Shown here one piece after another: positions 7,469-15,762 of a stretch of 64,000 nucleotides of DNA; position 1 is the stretch's first letter; each line of letters starts with the position of its first letter. A program made the position numbers and the translations under genes. The notes under the pieces are model-generated. The model saw nothing but the letters and a program-made list of their open reading frames with translations, was not told where the DNA came from and searched no databases. Source of the DNA: Vibrio porteresiae DSM 19223 (GTDB lineage: Bacteria > Pseudomonadota > Gammaproteobacteria > Enterobacterales > Vibrionaceae); assembly GCF_024347055.1 (NCBI RefSeq), contig NZ_AP024896.1, positions 1,488,001-1,552,000 of the forward strand. The letters run 5' to 3'.

Positions 7469-8611
7469 TTACTTCACTAGAGCTGCGCTTTTAATTACTA
7501 ACGCTATGTTTTTACTTGTATTAATTAAGTTTTCTTCACAGTTCTTGAACGCCTCTGCTAAAGTCATCGGCTTATTCAATATGGAAAAAACGGCATTCAC
7601 CCCTTGCTGGTAAACTTCATCAAGATCGTGAGCCACGCTGCCTGCAATCCCAATGACAGGAACGCTGTACTCAAACGCCAAATTGCCCACACCACAAGGC
7701 ACTTTGCCACGAGCACTTTGGCTATCGATCCGGCCTTCGCCAGTCAGCACCAAATCGGCATCTTTGATTTGAGAACGCAGACCAACAAGATCACTGATGA
7801 TGTCAAAGCCATTACGCAGTTCTGCTTGGCAGAACACCGCTAATCCAGCACCTAAACCGCCAGCCGCTCCTCCCCCACGAATGCTGGGCGCATCTAGGTT
7901 GAGGTCTTTCTCAATCACATTGGCAAACTGACGTAAGCAGTCATCAAACTGTTGCAGTTGATCGGGTTGAACCCCTTTTTGTGGGCCAAAAATATAGGTT
8001 GCCCCTTGAGGTCCTAAAAGGCGGTTATCCACATCACAGGCCACTTCAAAGGCCACTTGTTTAATGCGGGCATCAAAACGACTCAAATCAATATGAGCTA
8101 AGTCAGCTAGGGCTAAGCAGCCAACAGGTAACTCTTGGTTTTGTTGATTTAAAAGTTGGGCACCCAGCGCTTGAACCATACCTGCACCGGCATCATTTGT
8201 GGCACTACCACCAATGAACAGCACAATATGTTCAACCCCTTTGTTCAACGCATCGGCGATGGTTTGGCCGACACCATAAGTGGTTGCACGCCCTGGGGCA
8301 CGTTGCTCTGGAGTCGTTTGTTCAATGCCACAAATCTTAGCGATTTCGATAAGGGCTGTTTTACCGTCAGCTTCAAGGAAATAGCTCGCTGGGCGGTCAT
8401 TAAAGTAAGCATCTTTTACCGTCAAGGTCACTTCTTGACCTTGCAAAGACGCTTTGATTGCATCGAGAGAACCTTCGCCACCATCGGCCATCGGCACTCG
8501 AACATATTCTGCAGTAGGAAATACCTGTCTAAAGCCACTTTCAATGTGCTGCGCAACATGCTCAGCAGACATGCTCTCTTTGTAAGAGTCGGGCGCAATA
8601 ACAATTTTCAT
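7469..8611 (-). CDS. garK: Glycerate kinase (GarK/GlxK family)
   Basis: A 380-residue type I glycerate kinase, which phosphorylates D-glycerate to 2-phosphoglycerate. The start is the ATG at 8611 (MKIVIAPDSYKESMSA), with AGGAC upstream; a longer in-frame extension to 8665 runs into the garR gene and is not needed. Family motifs are GGSATNDAGAGM near 135, GGGAAGGLGAGLAVF near 245 and LVLTGEGRID near 290. It is the third gene of the garL-garR-garK-permease-gudD operon and feeds the product of GarR into glycolysis. A stem-loop lies in the short gap from garR. Confidence 0.93.
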   Translation of the reverse strand: MKIVIAPDSYKESMSAEHVAQHIESGFRQVFPTAEYVRVPMADGGEGSLDAIKASLQGQEVTLTVKDAYFNDRPASYFLEADGKTALIEIAKICGIEQTTPEQRAPGRATTYGVGQTIADALNKGVEHIVLFIGGSATNDAGAGMVQALGAQLLNQQNQELPVGCLALADLAHIDLSRFDARIKQVAFEVACDVDNRLLGPQGATYIFGPQKGVQPDQLQQFDDCLRQFANVIEKDLNLDAPSIRGGGAAGGLGAGLAVFCQAELRNGFDIISDLVGLRSQIKDADLVLTGEGRIDSQSARGKVPCGVGNLAFEYSVPVIGIAGSVAHDLDEVYQQGVNAVFSILNKPMTLAEAFKNCEENLINTSKNIALVIKSAALVK

Positions 8612-8630
8612 ACGTCGTCCTTTATGAGAG

Positions 8631-8656
8631 GTAGTGGCCGTAATGACAGCCACTAC
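8631..8656. repeat. Intercistronic stem-loop between garR and garK
   Basis: GTAGTGGC at 8631-8638 and GCCACTAC at 8649-8656 form a perfect 8-bp stem with a 10-nt loop in the 54-bp gap. With no T-tract after it, it could be a processing or stability element that sets different levels of GarR and GarK. Confidence 0.55.
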
Positions 8657-8665
8657 AAAGGCCAA

Positions 8666-9550
8666 TTAGTCAGCGATTTTTGTGTTAGTGAGTTTTTCGT
8701 AGTAGAGAGCCAAAGCATCGTGGTCACAACCACCATGGCCATCTTCGCGAAGGCTATACATCATTTCCAACACTTGGCTGGTCAATGGAAGTTGAGAACC
8801 AACCCCATGAGAAGTGTCCATAGCATTAGTTAAGTCTTTGATGTGTAAGTCGATACGGAAACCAGGTTCAAAGTTACGAGCCAATACCATTGGTGCTTTT
8901 GCATCCAACACGGTAGAGCCAGCTAGACCGCCGCGGATAGCTTGGTACACGCTACGAGGATCAACGCCTGCTTTTTTCGCTAAAGTCAGTGCTTCACTCA
9001 TTGCTGCGATGTTCAAAGCAACAATCACTTGGTTAGCCAACTTAGTCACGTTACCAGCACCCACTTCACCGACATAAGTCACAGAAGAGGCCATTGCACT
9101 GATCACGGATTGGTATTTATCAAACAGCGCTTTGTCGCCACCTACCATCACAGCAAGAGTGCCGTCAACTGCTTTAGGTTCGCCGCCAGACACTGGGGAA
9201 TCGAGGTAGTTAACACCAAATTTTGCCAACTCATAAGAGATTTCACGGCTAGCAAGAGGAGCAATAGAACTCATATCAATCACGGTAGCGCCTTTTTCAG
9301 CACCTTCTACCGCACCACCTTCACCAAGCAAAGCCGCTTTTACGTGAGGTGAGTTTGGTAACATAGTCACGATCACTTCGTTACCTTTAGCTGCATCTTT
9401 TGATGATTCAGCGCCAGTTGCACCAGCGTTGACAAGTTCATTGATAGCGTCTGCATTGTTGTCGAATACAGTCAGTTCGTGACCTGCTTTAAGCAGATTT
9501 TTTGCCATAGGTTTACCCATGATACCTAGGCCGATAAATGCGATTTTCAT
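8666..9550 (-). CDS. garR: 2-hydroxy-3-oxopropionate (tartronate semialdehyde) reductase
   Basis: A 294-residue beta-hydroxyacid dehydrogenase that reduces tartronate semialdehyde to D-glycerate with NAD(P)H. The N-terminal Rossmann motif GLGIMGKPMAKNLLKAG is at residues 7-23, the substrate loop DSPVSGGEPKA near 118 and the catalytic lysine in GNVTKLANQ near 170. Length and motifs match GarR/GlxR. AAGGAGGA precedes the ATG, and garL ends 9 bp upstream, so the two are clearly co-transcribed. Confidence 0.94.
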   Translation of the reverse strand: MKIAFIGLGIMGKPMAKNLLKAGHELTVFDNNADAINELVNAGATGAESSKDAAKGNEVIVTMLPNSPHVKAALLGEGGAVEGAEKGATVIDMSSIAPLASREISYELAKFGVNYLDSPVSGGEPKAVDGTLAVMVGGDKALFDKYQSVISAMASSVTYVGEVGAGNVTKLANQVIVALNIAAMSEALTLAKKAGVDPRSVYQAIRGGLAGSTVLDAKAPMVLARNFEPGFRIDLHIKDLTNAMDTSHGVGSQLPLTSQVLEMMYSLREDGHGGCDHDALALYYEKLTNTKIAD

Positions 9551-9559
9551 GAATCCTCC

Positions 9560-10324
9560 TTATAGGAACTTCTCTTTGAGTTGAACAGCGGCTGACTTGA
9601 AGATACCGATATCACTACCTACCGCTACGAAATTGGCACCTAATTCAAGGTAACGGTTAGCATCTTCTTGTTTAGGGGCAAGAATGCCGCAGCTTTTGCC
9701 TGCTTTTTTAGCGGCATCAATAACATGACAAATACTGTCAAACACTTCTGGGTGGGCTGCATTGCCTAGATGGCCAAGTGAAGCAGCTAAGTCTGATGGG
9801 CCAACAAAGACTGCATCAATGCCATCAACAGAAAGAATCTGTTCAACATTTTCTAACGCGGTACGGTCTTCGATTTGCACAACTACAGAGATGTTGTCAT
9901 TGATTTTTTGTTGGTAATCAGACTGGAATCCCCAGTTATTGGAGCGGTGCGCTACACTGACACCACGCACGCCTGCTGATGGATAACGTGTATAGCTCAC
10001 CGCATTTTCTGCTTCTTCTTTCGTGCAAACGAAAGGAATGAGGAAATTATAAAAACCGATATCGAGCAGGCGTTTAATTTCAACTTTATCGTTGCAAGTT
10101 GGGCGAATAAAAGGAGCAGAGTCGCTGTCTTTCAGTGCCATCAACTGATGAATAAGAGAGTTGATATCATTAGGCGCATGTTCACTATCAATCAATAGCC
10201 AATCAAAGCCAACTTGACCCAGTAGCTCAGTCGTCAGCGGGTTAGTCATCGCTGCCCAGCAGCCGATCATTCGTTCACAGTTTTTCAGTTTCTGTCTTGC
10301 TTGATTTGGAAATATATTTTTCAT
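9560..10324 (-). CDS. garL: 5-keto-4-deoxy-D-glucarate aldolase
   Basis: A 254-residue HpcH/HpaI-family class II aldolase that cleaves 5-keto-4-deoxy-D-glucarate into pyruvate and tartronate semialdehyde. Seen in the sequence: GCWAAMTNPLTTELL, LLIDSEHAPNDINSLI near residue 45, VVVQIEDRTALENVEQI near 148 (metal-ligand Glu) and VDGIDAVFVGPSDLAASLG near 168 (metal-ligand Asp). Length is that of E. coli GarL. It is the first gene of the operon, with an AAGGTG ribosome site and a 313-bp divergent region to ghrA containing a CRP-like site. Confidence 0.94.
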   Translation of the reverse strand: MKNIFPNQARQKLKNCERMIGCWAAMTNPLTTELLGQVGFDWLLIDSEHAPNDINSLIHQLMALKDSDSAPFIRPTCNDKVEIKRLLDIGFYNFLIPFVCTKEEAENAVSYTRYPSAGVRGVSVAHRSNNWGFQSDYQQKINDNISVVVQIEDRTALENVEQILSVDGIDAVFVGPSDLAASLGHLGNAAHPEVFDSICHVIDAAKKAGKSCGILAPKQEDANRYLELGANFVAVGSDIGIFKSAAVQLKEKFL

Positions 10325-10637
10325 GACGCACCTTGATAGTCGATTACGATGGGGAAATTAAACCACCCTCGACCACCCAGCACATTAGGCAGTACTACAA
10401 ATCTCAACGTTGTTTTTTTAATCACCTTAGTGCAGATGCACAAATGACATGTGATCTAAGTCGTTAAAACCTATAGAAATGTGTGCCAATTCACAAAATG
10501 AGGAGGGTGAACTAAATCGCTAAAGAGGGAGAATTTGTACGGGTGAACAAAAGTGCTCATGACTTCGTTTGAATATTCGCTCCATTTGAGTGTCATTTGT
10601 GGCACACTGACAAGACCGACATTTTTAAGGGACTAAA
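10325..10637. other. Divergent promoter region garL / ghrA
   Basis: This 313-bp region must hold the promoter of the gar/gud operon and that of ghrA. A CRP-like palindrome is at 10480-10495. I found no open frame and no site that I could assign to CdaR, whose operator consensus I cannot test by eye. Confidence 0.65.
10480..10495. promoter_or_regulatory. CRP-like binding site
   Basis: TGTGTGCCAATTCACA matches TGTGA-N6-TCACA at nine of the ten conserved positions and has A/T-rich flanks. It lies 156 bp upstream of garL and 143 bp upstream of ghrA. Catabolite control of diacid use is known in enterobacteria, so the placement is sensible, but the assignment rests on the motif alone. Confidence 0.55.
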
Positions 10638-11564
10638 ATGGTTATTCTTTATTACTCTGAGCCTAAGCGTGGAGCTCATTGGCAACAGCAAATCAAAGCG
10701 GCATTTCCTAATATTGAATTTAGGCTTTGGCCTGATCATGGCGATTTAAACGAGATTACTGCTTTGGTGGTATGGCAGCTCAAACCAGAATTGCTTGCTC
10801 AGCTTCCTAATTTGGAAGTGATTTTTACAGTTTCTGCTGGGGTGGATCAAATCCCAACTGAGTATGTACCCAAAAACGTTACTCTGGTCAGAATGATCAA
10901 TACCGATTTGGAGCAGCAGCTAACTGAGTACGCTTGCATGGGGGTATTGAATATCTACCGTGGCCTACCTCTGTTTAATGCTCAGCAGCGAAATCATCTC
11001 TGGAAGCCGTGGTATTGCAAACCAGCGAACCAATTTAATGTCGGTGTGATGGGGCTAGGACAACAAGGGAAAGCCGTTCTACGCGGACTGCAACAGTTCC
11101 ACTTTAACTGTAAAGGCTGGGCTCGCAGTCAGCACAACATAGAAGGTGTGGACTGCTTTGCTGGAGCGAAAGAGTTAAACACTTTTTTGAGTGACTTAGA
11201 TGTACTGATTTGCTTGCTGCCTCTCACCGCAGAAACCAAAGGTATTTTAAACCAAGATATCTTTACGGATCTGCCACAGGGTGCATCTCTTATCAATATG
11301 GGCCGTGGCGAACATGTCAATGAAGAAGATCTTATTGAGGCATTAAACAGCGATCAACTCAGCTACGCGCTGCTCGATGTGGCTTGTGTTGAGCCCCTTC
11401 CTGAACAGCATACTTTCTGGTCGCATCCTAAAGTGCAACTTACTCCGCACATTGCTGGCATTACACGCCCAGAGGCTGGTTTTATCTCTCTCAAAGAGAA
11501 TATTGAACGTTGGCAAAAGGGATTGCCACTGCTAGGCGTTGTGGACCTTAAGCAAGGTTATTAA
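10638..11564 (+). CDS. ghrA: Glyoxylate/hydroxypyruvate reductase A
   Basis: A 308-residue D-2-hydroxyacid dehydrogenase. NAD(P) binding is shown by GVMGLGQQGKAVLRGL near residue 136; the catalytic Arg is in the first half of the active site (NMGRGEHV near 222), and the Glu-His pair is completed by CVEPLPEQHTFWSHPKVQLTPHIAGIT near 255-280. The sequence reads like GhrA rather than GhrB or SerA: it is short, lacks an ACT domain and opens MVILYYSE. It reduces glyoxylate to glycolate and hydroxypyruvate to glycerate. AAGGGACT precedes the ATG. Divergence from garL suggests a shared role in glycerate metabolism. Confidence 0.9.
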   Translation: MVILYYSEPKRGAHWQQQIKAAFPNIEFRLWPDHGDLNEITALVVWQLKPELLAQLPNLEVIFTVSAGVDQIPTEYVPKNVTLVRMINTDLEQQLTEYACMGVLNIYRGLPLFNAQQRNHLWKPWYCKPANQFNVGVMGLGQQGKAVLRGLQQFHFNCKGWARSQHNIEGVDCFAGAKELNTFLSDLDVLICLLPLTAETKGILNQDIFTDLPQGASLINMGRGEHVNEEDLIEALNSDQLSYALLDVACVEPLPEQHTFWSHPKVQLTPHIAGITRPEAGFISLKENIERWQKGLPLLGVVDLKQGY

Positions 11565-11600
11565 TTAAATAATAGCCCTCTGTTCAATTTGTTTACCAGA

Positions 11601-11634
11601 AAGCAGCAGTCATTCATACGACTGCTGCTTTTCT
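11601..11634. terminator. Bidirectional terminator between ghrA and the argE-like gene
   Basis: AAGCAGCAGTC at 11601-11611 and GACTGCTGCTT at 11620-11630 form a perfect 11-bp stem with an 8-nt loop, followed by TTCT. It separates two convergent genes. Confidence 0.8.
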
Positions 11635-11654
11635 ATTAGCTTGGTGACAAAACA

Positions 11655-12812
11655 TTATTGGCAAATATCGTAAATAAATTGGGTCAGTACCTGCTCACAA
11701 TCGTGCAGTTGGCTTAATGCGACAAACTCATCCGGCTTGTGCGCTTGTTCTATCGACCCCGGACCACACACCACAACGGGTGCGTTAAGCGCCTGAGAAA
11801 ACAGCCCGCCCTCAGTGCCAAACGCAACGCGAATAAATTTTGCATCATCTGCCGACCATTTTTTAAGGCGCTGAATAGCATGGTGACTGGCATCGGTATT
11901 TAACCCTGGATAGCGGCTCATGCAGGTAAATTGAATCTCAGCTCGGCTAGCGGGTAACTCTGCACGCGCGGCCTCGACAATGTGCTGAGCTTGACTAAAA
12001 AGCGTGGTTAACTCTTTATCCAGATCATCTTGAGCTAAGTGACGGATTTCAAAATCGAACTGACAGGACTGCGGAACAATGTTGATGGCTTTACCGCCCT
12101 CTATTTTACCGACGTGTACAGTCGAATAAGGAATGTCGTACTCATCATCTCTTGCTCCACGCACTTTAAATTGTTGCTGCAGTTCTCTTAACTTGGCGAT
12201 GAAATCGCAGGCCAGATAAATCGCATTGACCGAGAGCGGAGCTCGCGACGAATGGGCTTCTTCACCGCAGCAGTGCACGCGGTAAGCCGCTTTTCCTTTA
12301 TGTCCCAATGCGATGCTCATCTCGGTGGGCTCACCAACAATGCACAATAACGGCTCAACCTTTAGATGCTGCAAATGCAACAGCATATCTTTGACACCCA
12401 GACAGCCAAGCTCTTCATCAAAACTGACCGCCAGATGTACCGGCCTCGCCAATGGCTTGTCAGCCAGAGATAACATTAGGTTAAGCGCGACCGCAATAAA
12501 CCCTTTCATATCGCATGCACCGCGGCCAAAGAGCTTATCTTCCACAAGAGTGGCAGAGAAAGGATCAACACTCCAAGCCTGCCCTTCAACCGGCACCACG
12601 TCTGAATGTCCAGACAGCAAAATTCCGGGAACCATCGGGTCACCCACGGTGGCAAACAAAGCCGCTTTCGCCTGAACTGGATCTTGAATAACCTGCGCTT
12701 GAATGCCTTTTTCTTCCAATAAATGAGCAACATAGTGAATAAGATCCAGATTGGATTCGGAAGAAACCGTAGGAAAACGGATGAGCTGTTGCAGCAGTTC
12801 GACATTGTTCAT
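11655..12812 (-). CDS. argE: Acetylornithine deacetylase (ArgE/M20 family)
   Basis: A 385-residue M20 metallopeptidase-fold deacylase that removes the acetyl group from N-acetylornithine. Metal-site motifs in order: LSGHSDVVPV near residue 65 (His), GRGACDMKGF near 95 (bridging Asp), DEELGCLG near 130 (catalytic and ligand Glu), GEPTEM near 160 (Glu/Asp) and EQAHKPDEF near 355 (last His). The dimerisation lid lies between residues 170 and 285. It stands alone, apart from other arg genes, so it may be a second copy with a broader N-acyl amino acid range. I use the symbol for the family assignment, not for proof of the arginine pathway. Confidence 0.82.
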   Translation of the reverse strand: MNNVELLQQLIRFPTVSSESNLDLIHYVAHLLEEKGIQAQVIQDPVQAKAALFATVGDPMVPGILLSGHSDVVPVEGQAWSVDPFSATLVEDKLFGRGACDMKGFIAVALNLMLSLADKPLARPVHLAVSFDEELGCLGVKDMLLHLQHLKVEPLLCIVGEPTEMSIALGHKGKAAYRVHCCGEEAHSSRAPLSVNAIYLACDFIAKLRELQQQFKVRGARDDEYDIPYSTVHVGKIEGGKAINIVPQSCQFDFEIRHLAQDDLDKELTTLFSQAQHIVEAARAELPASRAEIQFTCMSRYPGLNTDASHHAIQRLKKWSADDAKFIRVAFGTEGGLFSQALNAPVVVCGPGSIEQAHKPDEFVALSQLHDCEQVLTQFIYDICQ

Positions 12813-13029
12813 TTAAGCAATTCTCTTGGCTGGTTGAGGACGAATAGGAGAGCATAAAGTGCTTGAATATCGCCGCACTGGCGCACGCTAACCATCTGAC
12901 CGCAAAGTATATACCCAAATATCGTCAAAAAGTTAATTCAACAAAAAAGGGGCTAACACACACTCCAATACTCAATCACTTTGATTATCAAAACAATTGC
13001 ACTTCCCTCAAATTGTAAGAAAATGTTAT

Positions 13030-13044
13030 TGTTATAGTATAACA
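13030..13044. promoter_or_regulatory. Zur box (zinc uptake regulator operator)
   Basis: TGTTATAGTATAACA is a perfect 7-1-7 palindrome and equals the core of the gammaproteobacterial Zur consensus (TGTTATA-N-TATAACA). It ends 30 bp before the ATG of the small membrane protein that opens the zinc transporter operon and overlaps the AT-rich region expected for a -10 box. Zinc-loaded Zur bound here would shut off the four genes. Confidence 0.85.
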
Positions 13045-13074
13045 TAACAAACCAAGCCTATCTTAGACCTGACC

Positions 13075-13212
13075 ATGATTCGTTTTACAGCTTTGAGTGA
13101 TAAAGCCTATCACTCCTTATTAACTCGCTCTGGCATCACCCGCGTGGCATTGATACTGGTTCTTTTAGCACTGCTCTGGGGCGCCATTTTTTGGGCGGTT
13201 AAGCTGCCATGA
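13075..13212 (+). CDS. Small single-pass membrane protein, first gene of the zinc ABC operon
   Basis: A 45-residue open frame, too short for usual gene calling. Residues 1-22 are polar and basic; residues 24-42 (VALILVLLALLWGAIFWAV) form one strongly hydrophobic segment, and the end is KLP. Its TGA overlaps the ATG of the transporter ATPase in an ATGA junction, the hallmark of translational coupling, and the Zur box sits 30 bp upstream. I know no named family for it. It may be a transporter subunit or stabiliser, or merely a coupling leader. Ribosome site is weak (GACCTGACC upstream). Confidence 0.7.
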   Translation: MIRFTALSDKAYHSLLTRSGITRVALILVLLALLWGAIFWAVKLP

Positions 13213-13913
13213 TTACCTTACATAACCTCACTGTTGGCTATCAGGGAAAGAGTCTTATTCAACCTATTTCTGGGCAATTTGAGTCCGGTAGCCTCACTGC
13301 CATCATGGGTGCTAATGGCGCAGGGAAATCAACCCTGTTAAAAACCTTATGTGGATTGCTGCCACCAATTGCTGGCGAACTCTCTTTTAGTCGCCCACGC
13401 AAGGAGCTGCTCTCATGGCTACCTCAACAAAGCGATATCGACCGTAGTTTCCCTATCACGGTATCGGATGTGGTTGCGATGGGATGCTGGCCACACAAAG
13501 GTATCTTAAGTTCGATTAATCGCATTGACATGGCAAAAATTGCCAACGCGATGGATCATGTCGGCATTATTGATCTGGCTAACTACACCATCAATCAGCT
13601 TTCTGGCGGTCAGTTTCAGCGCATGCTGTTTGCCCGACTGCTGGTGCAAGACTCCCCTGTGATGATGATGGATGAGCCCTTCACTGGCATTGATAGTCAA
13701 ACTCAAGAGACACTTCTCAATCTGATTTGCGAGCTGCATCAACAGGGAAAAACCATTATCACCGTGCTGCATAACCCAAGCATTGTGGAGTCTTATTTCC
13801 CTGACACACTGCTGATCAACGAACAATGTTCTCACTGGGGCAAGACCCAGGATGTCTTAAATAGCTGTGAAATTTATAACCCATCGGTTCGCATGGAACT
13901 GAGCTTCGGTTAA
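13209..13913 (+). CDS. Zinc (ZnuC-like) ABC transporter ATP-binding protein
   Basis: A 234-residue ABC ATPase of the metal (Zn/Mn) branch. Walker A GANGAGKST is near residue 35, the Q-loop in SWLPQQSDI near 75, signature LSGGQFQRMLFARLL near 127, Walker B VMMMDEPF near 150 and the H-loop in VLHNPS near 185. It drives import of the metal bound by the downstream solute-binding protein. The start overlaps the small upstream gene by 4 nt. The Zur box argues for zinc rather than manganese. Confidence 0.88.
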   Translation: MITLHNLTVGYQGKSLIQPISGQFESGSLTAIMGANGAGKSTLLKTLCGLLPPIAGELSFSRPRKELLSWLPQQSDIDRSFPITVSDVVAMGCWPHKGILSSINRIDMAKIANAMDHVGIIDLANYTINQLSGGQFQRMLFARLLVQDSPVMMMDEPFTGIDSQTQETLLNLICELHQQGKTIITVLHNPSIVESYFPDTLLINEQCSHWGKTQDVLNSCEIYNPSVRMELSFG

Positions 13914-13922
13914 GGAAAAAAG

Positions 13923-14783
13923 ATGACTTACCACGTAATCGATGCCTTTATTCAATTTGGCTTTATGCGCCGATCTTTGGTCGCTTGCCTAGCTCTGTCT
14001 CTTAGCCTGACGCCACTTGGCGTATTTCTGTTACTGCGCCGCATGAGTCTTATCGGTGATGCCCTTTCCCATGCGGTATTACCTGGCGTTGCAATTGGTT
14101 ATCTATGTGCTGGCATGTCTTTGCTCGCCATGGGATTAGGCGGCTTTGTTGCCGGCCTACTCGTCGCAATGAGTTCAAGTTGGATCAGTAATGCGACTAG
14201 GTTACATGAGGATTCTACCTTCGCGGGTCTCTATCTGGGTTCTCTCGCACTTGGGGTAACTCTGGTCTCTTTGCGCAGCTCCGGTGTTGATCTTCTACAC
14301 CTGCTGTTTGGTTCGCTATTGGCTGTCGATAATGAGTCGTTGCTTTTTATTGGTGTGATCGCGACCATCACGATTCTCGTATTGGCCTTTTTCTATCGCG
14401 CCATCGTATTTGAATCGTTTAATGCGGCCTTTTTCCAAGCGCGCTCTAAGCGTTTTCCAACCTTAGTTCACGCGATGTTTATGGCACTGGTGGTGATGAA
14501 CTTAGTGGCTGGATTTCAGATCCTTGGCACCTTGATGACTGTTGGATTAATGATGCTGCCAGCCATCACAGCTCGCTGCTGGACCAACCATTTACCTTCA
14601 ACCATGGCGATTGCCGCCATTACCGGCATGGTGAGTTCATTTATTGGCCTGACATGGTCTTGGTATCAATCAGTACCGGCTGGGCCAGCCATCGTTTTAA
14701 CTGCAACCATCTGCTTTTTGCTCTCGATTGCCTTTGGCAAAGAAAACGGCATTTTCCCGATTTATCGCAAACAACAACACTAA
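13923..14783 (+). CDS. Zinc (ZnuB-like) ABC transporter permease
   Basis: A 286-residue membrane protein with eight or nine hydrophobic segments and the metal ABC-3 permease signatures: LLRRMSLIGDALSHAVLPGVAIGY near residues 38-60 (the coupling and metal-path region) and MTVGLMMLPAITARCW near 205. AAGGA lies just before the ATG, 9 bp after the ATPase stop. It pairs with the ATPase in the inner membrane. Confidence 0.88.
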   Translation: MTYHVIDAFIQFGFMRRSLVACLALSLSLTPLGVFLLLRRMSLIGDALSHAVLPGVAIGYLCAGMSLLAMGLGGFVAGLLVAMSSSWISNATRLHEDSTFAGLYLGSLALGVTLVSLRSSGVDLLHLLFGSLLAVDNESLLFIGVIATITILVLAFFYRAIVFESFNAAFFQARSKRFPTLVHAMFMALVVMNLVAGFQILGTLMTVGLMMLPAITARCWTNHLPSTMAIAAITGMVSSFIGLTWSWYQSVPAGPAIVLTATICFLLSIAFGKENGIFPIYRKQQH

Positions 14784-14811
14784 CTGATCCACTTTTTATA
14801 AGGAATTTATA

Positions 14812-15690
14812 ATGAAACTTTGGTATACCACTGCACTGTCTGTTGCTATCGCGCTTAGCCCTTCTGTTTTTGCTAACACGGTAAATACCGTAGCAAGCTT
14901 CTCTGTGCTAGGCGATATTGTGCAACAAGTCGGTGGCGAACACGTAAAAGTCAGCGAACTGGTTGGTCCAAACGGCGACCCACACACGTTCGAACCATCA
15001 CCTAAAGACAGCGTACTGATCAACAAAGCCGATGTGGTGTTTATTAGCGGTTTAGGTCTAGAAGGTTGGATGGATCGCTTGGTAACAGCTTCAGGCTACA
15101 AGGGTGACGTAGTGACAGCTTCAACAGGCGTTAAAACTCGTTCTATGGTGGAAGATGGCGAAACCATTACTGACCCACACGCATGGAACAGTGCAGCCAA
15201 TGGTGTCATTTACGCGCGTAACGTAATGAACGCATTGATCAAAGCTGACCCTGCGGATGCGAAATACTTCCAAACTCAAGGCCAAGCTTACATTCAGAAA
15301 CTAGAAAAACTGGATAGCTGGGCAAAAGGCAAATTCGCGGGTGTCGCTAACGACAAACGTAAAGTGATGACCAGTCATGATGCATTTGGCTATTTCGGCC
15401 AAGAATATGGCGTGCAATTTCTAGCACCTGTAGGCTTCTCAACCGAAGCAGAAGCCAGTGCAGCAGATGTCGGTAAACTGATTGACCAAATCAAACAAGA
15501 ACATATCCACACTTACTTTATCGAAAACCAAACTGACCCACGTCTAGTTAAACAGATTGCGGCAGCCACTGGTGCTAAGTCAGGTGGCGAGCTTTATCCT
15601 GAAGCATTAACCGACGCTAACGGTGAAGCACCAACTTACGCAAAAGCATTCGAACACAACGTTAATGCTATTTATAACAGCATGAAGTAA
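14812..15690 (+). CDS. Zinc (ZnuA-like) periplasmic metal-binding protein
   Basis: A 292-residue cluster A-I (ZinT/PsaA/ZnuA) binding protein with signal peptide MKLWYTTALSVAIALSPSVFA. Metal ligands are in the usual places: His in GDPHTFEPSPKD near residue 65, His in TDPHAWNS near 123, His in MTSHDAFGYF near 188, and an acidic residue in FIENQTDPRLV near 245. It lacks the long His/Asp-rich loop of E. coli ZnuA, so it is more like the loop-less members. It is the last gene of the operon and is followed by a strong terminator. Confidence 0.87.
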   Translation: MKLWYTTALSVAIALSPSVFANTVNTVASFSVLGDIVQQVGGEHVKVSELVGPNGDPHTFEPSPKDSVLINKADVVFISGLGLEGWMDRLVTASGYKGDVVTASTGVKTRSMVEDGETITDPHAWNSAANGVIYARNVMNALIKADPADAKYFQTQGQAYIQKLEKLDSWAKGKFAGVANDKRKVMTSHDAFGYFGQEYGVQFLAPVGFSTEAEASAADVGKLIDQIKQEHIHTYFIENQTDPRLVKQIAAATGAKSGGELYPEALTDANGEAPTYAKAFEHNVNAIYNSMK

Positions 15691-15713
15691 GCATTAAATT
15701 TATTACTATCGAA

Positions 15714-15749
15714 AATAAACAAGGCCTGAATATTCAGGCCTTGTTTATT
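15714..15749. terminator. Strong bidirectional terminator between the zinc operon and the Tad region
   Basis: A perfect palindrome spans these 36 bases, with AAGGCCTGAA in its left half and TTCAGGCCTT in its right half, T-rich on either strand. It ends both the zinc operon and the minus-strand tadG copy that stops at 15763. Confidence 0.88.
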
Positions 15750-15762
15750 GAAAGAGAGAGGA

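Noticed and set aside
8156..8833. Plus-strand open frame of 225 codons opposite garK and garR
   Set aside because: It lies wholly antisense to two well-recognised enzymes, has no ribosome site and shows no domain; it is a shadow of their codon use.
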